Below, piece by piece: positions 44,817 through 52,581 of a DNA stretch of 64,000 nucleotides. The translations under genes were made by a program, and so were the position numbers. This DNA comes from Blastomonas sp. (GTDB lineage Bacteria; Pseudomonadota; Alphaproteobacteria; Sphingomonadales; Sphingomonadaceae), in the NCBI RefSeq assembly GCF_030373265.1, contig NZ_JAUCZC010000002.1, positions 62,001-126,000 on the forward strand. The letters run 5' to 3'. Under the pieces are notes generated by a model. It had not been told where the DNA came from, ran no database searches, and saw nothing but the letters and a program-made list of their open reading frames with translations. Numbering within the stretch: position 1 is the stretch's first letter; each line of letters opens with the position of its first letter.

Positions 44817-45833
44817 ATGACCCAGAGCACTCCGATATCTCCCGCCGCGCCGCCCGAGGGCCCCGCCCCGGCAGCACGCCCGCGCGGAGGATTCGGCATC
44901 GCCCGCATCGCATTGTTTGCTGCGGCGCTGATCGCCGCCGGAGCGGTGGGTTACAAGGTCTACACCGATCAGGCGCCGACCAACGCCGCGCCAACTGCGC
45001 CCCTCGCCGCCGATGGCGCACCCGCCTCGGTCGATCAGGTGATCGCCGCGCTCGAGGTCAAGCTGCAGGACAATCCCGATGACGCCGAAGGCTGGCGGAT
45101 GCTGGGCTGGTCATATTTCGAAACCGGGCGCTTTGCTGAATCCGCCACCGCGATGCGGCGAGCGATCCAGTTGGCTCCGGGCAATTCGGAGTTTCACTCG
45201 ATGTTGGGTGAGGCGTTGGTGATGGCCAGCAAGGACTCGGCGATCAGCCCCGATGCCCGCGCTGCATTCAAGCGCGCGGTGGAGATCGACCCCAAGGATG
45301 CGCGTGCACGGTATTTCCTTGCCGCCGCCAAGGACATCGACGGCCAGCATGCCGAGGCGATCGAGGACTGGTTCGGGCTGCTCGCCGAGACCCCTGCCGA
45401 TGCGCCTTACGCCAACGACATCCGCGACGTGATCCGCAATGTCGGCAAGGAACGCGGGATCGAGGTCGAGAAGCGGCTCGCCTCGGCGAAGTTTGCACCG
45501 CCCGCAGGCGGGTTCCAGACCGATGGGGCGCAGGCCGCGACCGCAGGCATCCCCGGCCCAAGCCCTGACCAGATGGCCGCCGCCGCAGCGCTGCCGCAGG
45601 GCCAGCAGGATATGATGGTCGCACAGATGGTCGACGGCCTTGCCGATCGGCTGAAGCGCGAGCCGGGCGATACCGATGGCTGGATCATGCTGCTGCGCAG
45701 CCGGATGCAGTTGGGTGAGACCGGAAAGGCGCAGGCCGCGTTGCGCGATGCGACCGCAGCTTTGAAGAACAACGCCGCCGATCAGCGCCGCGTGCGCGAA
45801 GCGGCGTCGGCACTGGGCGTACCGGGGGCCTGA
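44817..45833 (+). CDS. CcmI/NrfG-like TPR protein (c-type cytochrome biogenesis)
   Basis: 338 residues. A cytoplasmic Pro/Ala-rich tail, one membrane helix (about 27-47), then TPR repeats from about residue 70 (LEVKLQDNPDDAEGWRMLGWSYFETGRFAESATAMRRA) and a second TPR-like portion at the C-terminus (LADRLKREPGDTDGWIMLLRSRM). This is the layout of CcmI/CycH, which presents apocytochrome c to the heme ligation machinery in the periplasm. Divergent from the operon encoding a decaheme cytochrome. The rest of the ccm genes are not in this window. A general TPR lipid or cell-wall protein is an alternative. Confidence 0.8.
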   Translation: MTQSTPISPAAPPEGPAPAARPRGGFGIARIALFAAALIAAGAVGYKVYTDQAPTNAAPTAPLAADGAPASVDQVIAALEVKLQDNPDDAEGWRMLGWSYFETGRFAESATAMRRAIQLAPGNSEFHSMLGEALVMASKDSAISPDARAAFKRAVEIDPKDARARYFLAAAKDIDGQHAEAIEDWFGLLAETPADAPYANDIRDVIRNVGKERGIEVEKRLASAKFAPPAGGFQTDGAQAATAGIPGPSPDQMAAAAALPQGQQDMMVAQMVDGLADRLKREPGDTDGWIMLLRSRMQLGETGKAQAALRDATAALKNNAADQRRVREAASALGVPGA

Positions 45834-45883
45834 CCCTGGGGCTAAGGAGTCACCAATGGCTCCGATTTGGACCAATGTAACCG

Positions 45884-45924
45884 TATAATGATTGCTTGAA
45901 ACGTGGGGAGCAAATAGTTTGCTC
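45884..45924 (+). promoter_or_regulatory. Promoter element and palindrome upstream of luxR-type gene
   Basis: A consensus -10 hexamer TATAAT lies at 45884-45889, with a poor -35. Nineteen bases downstream lies a perfect inverted repeat GAGCAAA-tag-TTTGCTC (45908-45924), 95 nt before the proposed start of the LuxR-type gene. It could be a self-regulatory operator. It does not match the canonical 20-bp lux box. Confidence 0.5.
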
Positions 45925-46018
45925 TCAATGGTTTGCACGCCATTAGCCAAGTCGTGGCATGGGCGCTCGCGTCTCTGGCGCACCCTATCTTACCCATCAA
46001 CCTAAGCCGGGACGCTTT

Positions 46019-46771
46019 ATGCCGGAGCTGGATCATATCGAGCAGAGCTGGCGCGCGATCGAGTCTGCGTCGACGCTCGACCTTCTGCTGCACGTGATGG
46101 TGGCTGCCGCGCGCCATATCGGGTTCGAATACGGAGCCGTTGCGCGTCACGTCCATGTGCAATCCGGGCTGATGCTGCCTGAGATCAAAAGCAACTATCC
46201 CACCGAATGGCAGGACGTGTTCCGGCGCCGCGACTACAGCCTGTCCAGCCCCATTCTGGCCGCGTGCCAGCGCAGGGGCGGCGCGATCCGCTGGAGCGAG
46301 CTCGACGCCATCATCCCGCTCACCCGCATCCAACGCGAATATCTCGACGAACTGCGCAGGCTGGGCCTGGCCTCGGGGTGCACCGTCGCCAGCCATATGC
46401 CCGACAGGCCGACCGTTTCGGTGCATTTCGTGGTTCGTGACAACGGCGCGCTCAACCCGCGCGCGTTCATGCTGGCGATCCTGCTCGGCACCGCCGCAGG
46501 ACAACAGGCACGCTCCTTGTGGCAATCGGCGCTGCCCGACGCCGCGGCCGAACTGGCCGAAAAACTATCGCCGCGTCAGGTCGATTGCATCAAGCTGGTG
46601 GCGCGCGGCATGACGAGCTGGGAAATCGCCAGCGTGCTGGGCATATCCGACCAGACCGTCAGCGAATACCTGACCGACGCCCGCCGCCGCCTTGCCGTAT
46701 CCAACCGCGCGCAACTGGTGCTCAAGGCACTGAAGCAGGGCTATTTCACGCTGGACGATGTCACCGAATAG
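46019..46771 (+). CDS. LuxR-family transcriptional regulator (solo) with autoinducer-binding domain
   Basis: 250 residues from the ATG at 46019; an ATG at 45959 would add 20 residues. N-terminal autoinducer-binding domain (about 15-160) and C-terminal LuxR HTH (about 180-245, LSPRQVDCIKLVARGMTSWEIASVLGIS beginning at about 184). Of the ligand-pocket residues known from TraR/LuxR, Trp57, Pro71 and Trp85 are kept (Trp64, Pro78, Trp92 here), but Tyr61 is Phe68 and the acyl-homoserine-lactone-binding Asp70 is Ser77. No luxI synthase is nearby. A non-AHL or altered ligand is likely. Confidence 0.9.
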   Translation: MPELDHIEQSWRAIESASTLDLLLHVMVAAARHIGFEYGAVARHVHVQSGLMLPEIKSNYPTEWQDVFRRRDYSLSSPILAACQRRGGAIRWSELDAIIPLTRIQREYLDELRRLGLASGCTVASHMPDRPTVSVHFVVRDNGALNPRAFMLAILLGTAAGQQARSLWQSALPDAAAELAEKLSPRQVDCIKLVARGMTSWEIASVLGISDQTVSEYLTDARRRLAVSNRAQLVLKALKQGYFTLDDVTE

Positions 46772-46783
46772 GCAGGCCGCTGG

Positions 46784-47758
46784 CTATGCCCGTTGCGCCT
46801 GCCACCCCGGGATCATGGGATCTGGACCCACAGGGACCACCCCAGTCGGATTGATGGTGTCGTGGCTTTCATAATAATGATGCCGGATGTGCTTGAAGTT
46901 CACCGTCTCCGATAGACCGTCGAGCTGGTATAGTCGGCGCGTAAAGGCCGCGAGGTTGGGGTAGTCTGCAATCCGGCGGATGTTGCACTTGAAGTGGCCG
47001 TGATACACCGGGTCGAAGCGGATCAGCGTGGTCCAGAGCCGGATATCGGCTTCGGTGAGCTGCTCGCCGACCAGCCAGTCCTTGCCCTCCAATCGCGTCT
47101 CGAGCTCGTCGAGCATGTCGAACACCGGTACGACCGCGTCTTCATATGCCTTTTGCGTGGTGGCAAAGCCCGCCTTGTAGACGCCGTTGTTCACCGCGTC
47201 ATAGACCCGGTCGTTGAGCGCGTCGATCTCGTCGCGATGGCCCTCGGGATAGAGATCGAGATCGTTTGCGCCGCAGGCATCGAAGGCGGTACCGAGCATG
47301 CGCAGGATATCCGCGCTCTCGTTGTTGACGATCGTTCCGGTCTTGGTGTCCCACAAAACCGGCACCGTGACATGCCCCGAATAGTCGGGTTTGGCCCGGG
47401 TGTAGATCTGGTGCATATTGTCCGCGCCGCACAGCGGATCGGGGGTCACGCACTCACCCTCGCGGAAGGACCAGCCGCCTTCCTGCATCCGCCAGTGTAC
47501 CACCACGAGCTCGATCGCGCCGGCCAGTCCTTTCAGATGGCGTGCAATATTGGCGCGGTGCGCCCATGGACAGGCCAGGCTGATATACAGCCGATACCGG
47601 CCCGGCTCAGCTTCAAAGCCGCCCTCGCCGGTGGGCCCCGGCGCTCCATCGGGCGTAATCCAGTTGCGAAAAATGCTGTCGTCGCGCTCGAACGCGCCGT
47701 CATCGCCGTCGCCATAATCCCATCCGTCGTGCCATTTGCCGTCCTTGAGAAAACCCAT
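46784..47758 (-). CDS. Glutathionyl-hydroquinone reductase (YqjG/ECM4 family)
   Basis: 324 residues. Xi-class glutathione transferase fold with catalytic Cys63 in the CPWAH motif. The expected reaction is glutathione-dependent reduction of glutathionyl-hydroquinones, useful in quinone or chlorinated-aromatic metabolism. The C-terminal GST helical domain contains LVGEQLTEADIRLWTTLIRFDPVYHGHFKCN, a diagnostic block for the family. The gene ends 12 nt from the convergent LuxR-type gene. Confidence 0.93.
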   Translation of the reverse strand: MGFLKDGKWHDGWDYGDGDDGAFERDDSIFRNWITPDGAPGPTGEGGFEAEPGRYRLYISLACPWAHRANIARHLKGLAGAIELVVVHWRMQEGGWSFREGECVTPDPLCGADNMHQIYTRAKPDYSGHVTVPVLWDTKTGTIVNNESADILRMLGTAFDACGANDLDLYPEGHRDEIDALNDRVYDAVNNGVYKAGFATTQKAYEDAVVPVFDMLDELETRLEGKDWLVGEQLTEADIRLWTTLIRFDPVYHGHFKCNIRRIADYPNLAAFTRRLYQLDGLSETVNFKHIRHHYYESHDTINPTGVVPVGPDPMIPGWQAQRA

Positions 47759-47850
47759 CGCGTATCAACCCTTGCTTGATCTGTGTTCAGACAAAGAGCG
47801 AAGCGCGCGCGTTTGTGTTCCCTCCTGGCGCGGTTTCTTTGCGTCGGCAG

Positions 47851-48522
47851 CTATCGTGCGCCGAACAGCGCGGAGCCGATCCGGACATGCGTCGCGCCGA
47901 TGCGCACCGCTGTCTCGAAATCACCCGACATGCCGATGCTCAGCTGCTCGAGCCCTGCCTCGCGCGCCAGCTTGGCCAGCAACGCGAAATACGGGGCGGG
48001 TTCGACATCGGCGGGCGGCACCGCCATCAGGCCGATCACCGGAAGACCAAGCGCGCGTACCTGTTCCAGAAACTGCGGCAGATCGGCGATCGCACAGCCG
48101 CCCTTCTGCTCTTCTTCGCCGATGTTGACCTGGACGAAGCACGGCACCTGCCGCCCCGCCTTGTCCATCGCGGTGGCCAGCGCCTTGGCGAGCGACATCC
48201 GGTCGAGCGAATGGATGAAGTCGAACAGCGCGACCGCCTCATCCGCCTTGTTCGACTGCAACTGGCCAACCATGTGCAGTTCGAGATCGGGGTAGCGCGC
48301 GCGCAGATCGGGGAACTTGGCTTCGGCCTCCTGCACCCGGTTTTCGCCGAACACCCTCTGGCCCTCGCCGACCAGCGCCTCGATAGCCTCGACGGGCTTG
48401 GTCTTGGAAATCGCGATCAGCGTGGTCGATCCTGCCGGGCGACCGGCGATCTTTTCGGACTGGGCGATGGCGGCGCGGATCGTGGTCAGCGGCGTTGCGG
48501 TGGTGTGGCTGGGCATATTCAT
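47851..48522 (-). CDS. YggS/PROSC family PLP-binding homeostasis protein
   Basis: 223 residues. TIM-barrel PLP-binding protein; Lys40 in LIAISKTKP is the PLP lysine. Other signatures are FGENRVQEAEAKFP, LHMVGQLQSNKAD and SIGMSGDFETAVRIGATHVRIGSALFG. It buffers free PLP and affects amino-acid pools. Divergent from the ThiE/TenI-like gene with only 23 nt between starts. Confidence 0.95.
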   Translation of the reverse strand: MNMPSHTTATPLTTIRAAIAQSEKIAGRPAGSTTLIAISKTKPVEAIEALVGEGQRVFGENRVQEAEAKFPDLRARYPDLELHMVGQLQSNKADEAVALFDFIHSLDRMSLAKALATAMDKAGRQVPCFVQVNIGEEEQKGGCAIADLPQFLEQVRALGLPVIGLMAVPPADVEPAPYFALLAKLAREAGLEQLSIGMSGDFETAVRIGATHVRIGSALFGAR

Positions 48523-48545
48523 GGGTCGCGGCTATAAGCCCGGTC

Positions 48546-49103
48546 ATGCGCCGCCGCCAGCCCGGAAAATCAGCCCCGCCCCGCCTGTGGCTGATCAGCG
48601 ACGCGCGCAACGATGCGGTTCTGGAGCGCGCGATTGCCCGGATGCCCAGCGGATCAGGGCTGGTGTTCCGCCACTACCACCTGCCGCCGGAGGAACGGCG
48701 CGCGCGGTTTGACCGGCTGGCAAGGCTGATCCGCATGCGCGACGGCGTGATCGTGCTAGCAGGCGATGCCGGGGCCGCACGGCGCTGGCGGGCGGATGGA
48801 TGGTATGGCGCGCCCTGTGGCGGGGCAGCCGGCACGCTGATCCGTCTGGTCACGGTGCACGACCTGCGCGAACTGCGACGGGCAAATGCGTTGCACAGTC
48901 GCGGCACCCAGGCGCTGATCTCGCCCGCATTCGAAACACAAACCCATCCAGGCGGCGCAACGCTGGGTGTGCCGCGATTTGCAGCGCTGGCGCGATTGTC
49001 GCGCCTGCCCGTCATCGCCTTGGGCGGAATGACCCGCACCCGTGCCCGGCAGATCGCACATACCATCGACGGCTGGGCCGCGATCGACGGTCTGTCGGGT
49101 TAA
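48546..49103 (+). CDS. Thiamine-phosphate synthase/TenI-like protein, possibly degenerate
   Basis: 185 residues from the ATG at 48546. The C-terminal half matches the ThiE/TenI barrel (LISPAFETQTHPGG...LPVIALGGMTRTRARQI). The N-terminal substrate motif QLRxK of true thiamine-phosphate synthase is not seen (VFRHYHLPPEERRARF instead), so catalysis of thiazole-pyrimidine coupling is doubtful. No thiamine gene or TPP riboswitch is adjacent. Confidence 0.75.
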   Translation: MRRRQPGKSAPPRLWLISDARNDAVLERAIARMPSGSGLVFRHYHLPPEERRARFDRLARLIRMRDGVIVLAGDAGAARRWRADGWYGAPCGGAAGTLIRLVTVHDLRELRRANALHSRGTQALISPAFETQTHPGGATLGVPRFAALARLSRLPVIALGGMTRTRARQIAHTIDGWAAIDGLSG

Positions 49104-49194
49104 GCCGCCCAGCCGGTCACGGATCCGCAGACGGCAGGGCCCTTGTGCGGGACTGCCCCGATCAGAAACCGATCGGGACGCCGATTGCCATGGT

Positions 49195-49992
49195 CTATCC
49201 GCTATGGCCGTTTGGCAGCAGCGACACCCCCGACTTTGCGGCTGCGTGTCGGACAGCTGCGACCCAACTCCCCGTTATGGTAAGTGCCAGGAAGCCGGTC
49301 ACGATCGAATCCACGACCATGACGGTCCAATCGAAAGCGGAGGCACCATAATGGATTGCGGCATATCCAAGGGCATAGTGTAACGCCATCAACGGGAGCG
49401 CGCCGGCGATCATCAACACCACCGTTCGCCAGAACGACCCGTGCATGATGCGGATCGACCGCAAGGGGCCGATGGCGGCGTTGCCCAATGCCCAGGCCAC
49501 GCCCCATGCCACGAGATAGATGCCCAGGACGCTGCCAACCAGGCCGATTGATACATCGACCGCGCTAGCAATCGCTTCATCGGTCACACCGAGGAGTTCG
49601 CTCCATGGTGATCCGAACAGCCCCCAATAGGCCTGTCCGGCACTGAGCAGAAAAATCACCGACCAAAGTCCGGCGGCGGGCCATTCCACACGCCGCGCTG
49701 CGGCCGCATCATTCCCGAACAACACGAAGCGTGTCAGCCAGTAACCGGGCAGCAGCAGTACCAAGACCTTGGCAAAGCCGAACTGCATGCGCAGCGGGTC
49801 ATCCGCAAAGGCCGCAGCGCCTGCCGGACTGGCGTACATGCCGCCTTGCATCTCGGCCACATGCTGCGCGAATTCGACCAGCACTGGAATGCAAAACAGG
49901 ATGGGGCAGGCAAAGGCGAACGCCCACGCCCAGCGGTAAATCGATTTGATGTCGGATATCAGCACTGTGCAATCCTCTGCTTGCTGCGCCAC
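49195..49992 (-). CDS. Polytopic membrane protein, function unknown
   Basis: 265 residues with about five or six hydrophobic helices (near residues 20-40, 70-90, 108-125, 150-172, 188-210, 223-245). No signal peptide, no recognised family. It follows the XRE regulator gene by 54 nt on the same strand and may belong to its regulon. Confidence 0.75.
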   Translation of the reverse strand: MAQQAEDCTVLISDIKSIYRWAWAFAFACPILFCIPVLVEFAQHVAEMQGGMYASPAGAAAFADDPLRMQFGFAKVLVLLLPGYWLTRFVLFGNDAAAARRVEWPAAGLWSVIFLLSAGQAYWGLFGSPWSELLGVTDEAIASAVDVSIGLVGSVLGIYLVAWGVAWALGNAAIGPLRSIRIMHGSFWRTVVLMIAGALPLMALHYALGYAAIHYGASAFDWTVMVVDSIVTGFLALTITGSWVAAVRHAAAKSGVSLLPNGHSG

Positions 49993-50046
49993 GCATGGGA
50001 TCGCAGAGACGGGGCTTGAACCGCCATTGGATAAGGTTGACGCAGG

Positions 50047-50247
50047 TCATTCGCGCCATGGATTGAAGAAAATCGCTTCGACGGGCACATCGAAATAGGC
50101 CGCAAGCCGATACGCCATCGGCAGTGACGGATCATATTTGTCGGCCTCGATCGCGATGATCGTCTGGCGGGATATCTCGAGCGCATCGGCAAGCTCGGCC
50201 TGTCTGAGGCCACGCTCCTTGCGCAGGTCTTTCAGACAGTTCTTCAC
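50047..50247 (-). CDS. Small XRE/Cro-type HTH regulator
   Basis: 66 residues from a GTG at 50247 that overlaps the stop of the upstream membrane protein gene (GTGA); the long frame to 50985 is not coding beyond that. It is essentially one HTH_3 domain: LRKERGLRQAELADALEISRQTIIAIEADKYDPS, followed by AYRLAAYFDVPVEAIFF. This is the compact regulator type usually encoded beside a small membrane protein and thought to repress its own operon. The strong palindrome at 50678-50703 is its probable operator. Confidence 0.9.
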   Translation of the reverse strand: MKNCLKDLRKERGLRQAELADALEISRQTIIAIEADKYDPSLPMAYRLAAYFDVPVEAIFFNPWRE

Positions 50248-50627
50248 TCTGGCTCGCCTCGACCGCGAAAGCGCCAGATCAGCCACGCCATGACGAAGCC
50301 GGCACCTTGCCCAAAGACCAAGTAGCTCGCTCCAAGGGTGAGTTCGCTGTGCCGACCATAGAACATCAGCAGATAGACCATTATCGCAACGGTGCCGGAC
50401 ATGCCGCCCCACCACCAGCTGACGAGCTGGCCCTGCTGCTGCAGATCGTCGGTGCGCTTCCACCAAAGCCAGGTCGAGGCGAAGACAAGGCCCCACACAC
50501 CGAGCAAAAGCGGAGCCATCACCACAGGGTTCCCAACGCCTGTCTGGGTGGGGACCGCTTTGCCGATAACGATTCCGGCCAACGCCGCCACGCCGATCGC
50601 CAGGGCGAACAACGACCAATATTTCAT
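50244..50627 (-). CDS. Small four-helix membrane protein paired with the XRE regulator
   Basis: 127 residues from the ATG at 50627 (MKYWSLFALAIG); an ATG at 50660 would add 11. Four membrane helices, ending in a basic tail (WRFRGRGEPE). Translationally coupled to the XRE gene. Such membrane protein-regulator pairs are common, and their signal is mostly unknown. Confidence 0.8.
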   Translation of the reverse strand: MKYWSLFALAIGVAALAGIVIGKAVPTQTGVGNPVVMAPLLLGVWGLVFASTWLWWKRTDDLQQQGQLVSWWWGGMSGTVAIMVYLLMFYGRHSELTLGASYLVFGQGAGFVMAWLIWRFRGRGEPE

Positions 50628-50677
50628 TCGATAAGACACGGTCCGCGGCCCCTTGATCACGACAGATGTTCAGACCT

Positions 50678-50703
50678 TTTGACATTTTACAAAAAATGTC
50701 AAA
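50678..50703. promoter_or_regulatory. 26-bp perfect inverted repeat, probable XRE operator
   Basis: TTTGACATTTT (50678-50688) and AAAATGTCAAA (50693-50703) are exact reverse complements with a 4-nt centre (acaa). It lies about 50 nt upstream of the membrane protein start. Each half contains TTGACA, so repressor binding would cover a -35 box. Confidence 0.75.
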
Positions 50704-51073
50704 CTCTTTTAACATTCGGTGATCAGCGCAATCCGGTTTGCCGGCGCTTTGCCTTGCCACGAGTGTCGGAAACCAGACGGGGTTGCGTCCGGCATGTCCC
50801 CCTGCCCTTCGCGGCTTCGCGTGCGCTGGAATGCTACACCCGAAGACGCGATGGCGCGAAGATGGTGTGTGCGGACCGAGGCCCCTCGACACCCGCGACT
50901 GCCGGGGAGCGAGTGCGTGTGGAAGCTGCCGAGGGACTTGCGACGGGCTCAACCTGCACGAAGGGGATTGGTTCGGCGCGCGCATATACGGGCGCGCCGA
51001 ACACTGGCCACAGGAGATGGGCCCCTGCCTTCACAGGGGATCCGTTACCGGGGAATTGGGTAGACCAACGGGG
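50704..51073. other. Gene-free stretch with a G+C-rich hairpin
   Basis: No supportable gene lies in these 370 nt. The most visible structure is an 11-bp stem GTTCGGCGCGC (50971-50981) with GCGCGCCGAAC (50992-51002), about 70 nt beyond the stop of the outer-membrane-type gene at 51074. It could terminate that leftward transcript but lacks a T-run. A shorter CCCCTG/CAGGGG stem lies near 51025. Confidence 0.5.
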
Positions 51074-51808
51074 TCAGAAGCGGAATTCGGTTCCGACATA
51101 GACAGCCTGGCTGTCAAACTGCTCGTTGGTGAGGCCGGTCAGGCGGTCGCGCTCGCTGCGCAGGCGGATGCCGGCAGTGACGTCGAGATTGCGGGTGACC
51201 TTGTAAGCGCCGCCAACGTCGAGCGAATAGCTGCCCTGGTCGTTGAACGGGCGGACCGCACGGGTGGTGGGCGCCTGAATTTCGTCCAGCTCGATCCGCG
51301 GGCTGAAGCGGCTCTTGCGGCCGGAGGCCTTGCCCTGGCCAAGCTGGGCCAGATCGGGCAGCGATTCATCCTGATGGCGGATGCTGGAAGGCAGAGCGAA
51401 CTTGGTGAAGCCCTTGGCGACGCCCAGGCTGAACGCGGTCGGCGTGATCTGGACCAGACCAGCACCCTGACCGCCATCGCTGGCTAGATCAGGACGGATG
51501 TTGATCGCCTTGGCCGAGTCGGGACGCACGCGGACCGCGATGGTCAACGCGCGGGTGCCGTTGGCAGCGGAGGCGGCGGGCGTGAAGCGGAACATCTTGT
51601 CTCCGCGCAGCGCAGAGAATTTGAGCCTTTCGGCAAGCCGCGGATCAACCGACGCAGGGGTGAACGACCCGATGCCGCCACGCGCATCAATCGATACCGG
51701 ACGCGAGTCGAACCCGGAGGAAAATGCCAGGGCGATCGACGGCACCAATGCCGCAGCCCCGAGCAAAAGCCCCGAAATCGCCAGTTTTTTAACAACTCCC
51801 GCGTTCAT
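51074..51808 (-). CDS. Secreted, probably outer-membrane, protein of unknown function
   Basis: 244 residues from the ATG at 51808; the frame upstream to 52066 has no ribosome-binding site or similarity. Signal peptide about 1-28 (cut after ALA). The C-terminal half has alternating patterns such as SYSLDVGGAYKVTRNLDVTAGIRLR and ends in VGTEFRF with a terminal Phe, typical of a beta-barrel or autotransporter-like outer-membrane protein. No known family assigned. Confidence 0.75.
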   Translation of the reverse strand: MNAGVVKKLAISGLLLGAAALVPSIALAFSSGFDSRPVSIDARGGIGSFTPASVDPRLAERLKFSALRGDKMFRFTPAASAANGTRALTIAVRVRPDSAKAINIRPDLASDGGQGAGLVQITPTAFSLGVAKGFTKFALPSSIRHQDESLPDLAQLGQGKASGRKSRFSPRIELDEIQAPTTRAVRPFNDQGSYSLDVGGAYKVTRNLDVTAGIRLRSERDRLTGLTNEQFDSQAVYVGTEFRF

Positions 51809-52113
51809 GTCTTTTTTCCGACCCCACCTGTCCCTTGCCTGGAGTGTTACCACAATTCCGGGGGCTTGAATGCCCCTAGGCAGGTCCAGCAAAAATAATC
51901 TGAAACCGTTGCACACAATCCACAATAGGAAGCTTACATAGCACCCCGGCTTTGGTTCCCAGCGCCTGAGGGGTGACTCCCCGATGAAGATAATAGCGCG
52001 CTCCAACTTGCTGCTGCATGAACGCTGACGCCCGCGCGCAAGTGCTTGCCCAAGCCTGCAAAGCAACTATAGAAGGCCGCTGTTTCATGCGTCAGTTGTG
52101 TAAGGATTCCGCC
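51809..52113. promoter_or_regulatory. Divergent spacer between outer-membrane-type gene and DUF3576 gene
   Basis: 305 nt with no supportable gene. A small hairpin GGGGC-ttgaat-GCCCC (51861-51876) would lie in the leftward leader. No clear -35/-10 pair was found for either direction. Confidence 0.35.
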
Positions 52114-52557
52114 ATGCCTGTTCTTCCTTTCGCCCGCGCCGCGATCTGCGCTGTCGGCACCTTGGCATTGCTGTCCGCATGCGGCGGCGGCAACAAGCGG
52201 GCAGATGCGGACATCGCCGCCAGCCAGGTCACCACCATCGGCGTCAACAGCTATTTGTGGCGCGCTTCACTCGACGCCTTGTCGTTCATGCCCTTGTTGC
52301 AGGCAGACAGCGCCGGCGGCGTCATCGTCACCGATTGGTATGCCAACCCGCAGACTCCGGGCGAGCGGATGAAGGTCACGGTGTCGATCCTCGACCAGGA
52401 TCTGCGCGCCGATGCGTTGCGCGTCGCCGCCAGCCGCCAGGTCAGCCAGAACGGCCAGTGGGTCGATGCCGCAGTCGGCGCTGCCACGGTGCAGAAGCTG
52501 GAAGAAATCATCCTCACCAAGGCCCGCGATCTGCGCCAGTCCGCTATTCGCGAATAA
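52114..52557 (+). CDS. DUF3576 lipoprotein
   Basis: 147 residues from the ATG at 52114 (ribosome-binding site TAAGGAT); ATGs at 52018 and 52087 are less well placed. Lipobox LLSAC, then the DUF3576 domain with IGVNSYLWRASLDALSFMPL and GGVIVTDWY. A conserved alphaproteobacterial envelope protein of unknown role, commonly encoded just before leuS and lptE as here. Confidence 0.9.
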   Translation: MPVLPFARAAICAVGTLALLSACGGGNKRADADIAASQVTTIGVNSYLWRASLDALSFMPLLQADSAGGVIVTDWYANPQTPGERMKVTVSILDQDLRADALRVAASRQVSQNGQWVDAAVGAATVQKLEEIILTKARDLRQSAIRE

Positions 52558-52581
52558 CCTGCGAGTTCCAGAGGCGATACC

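Noticed and set aside
45908-45924. Canonical lux box upstream of the LuxR-type gene
   Set aside because: The palindrome is 17 bp with GAGCAAA arms, unlike the 20-bp CTG..CAG lux box; recorded as a generic operator candidate.
50738-51487. 249-residue plus-strand open frame over the gene-free stretch and the outer-membrane-type gene
   Set aside because: No ribosome-binding site or motif, and its second half is antisense to a gene with a clear signal peptide.
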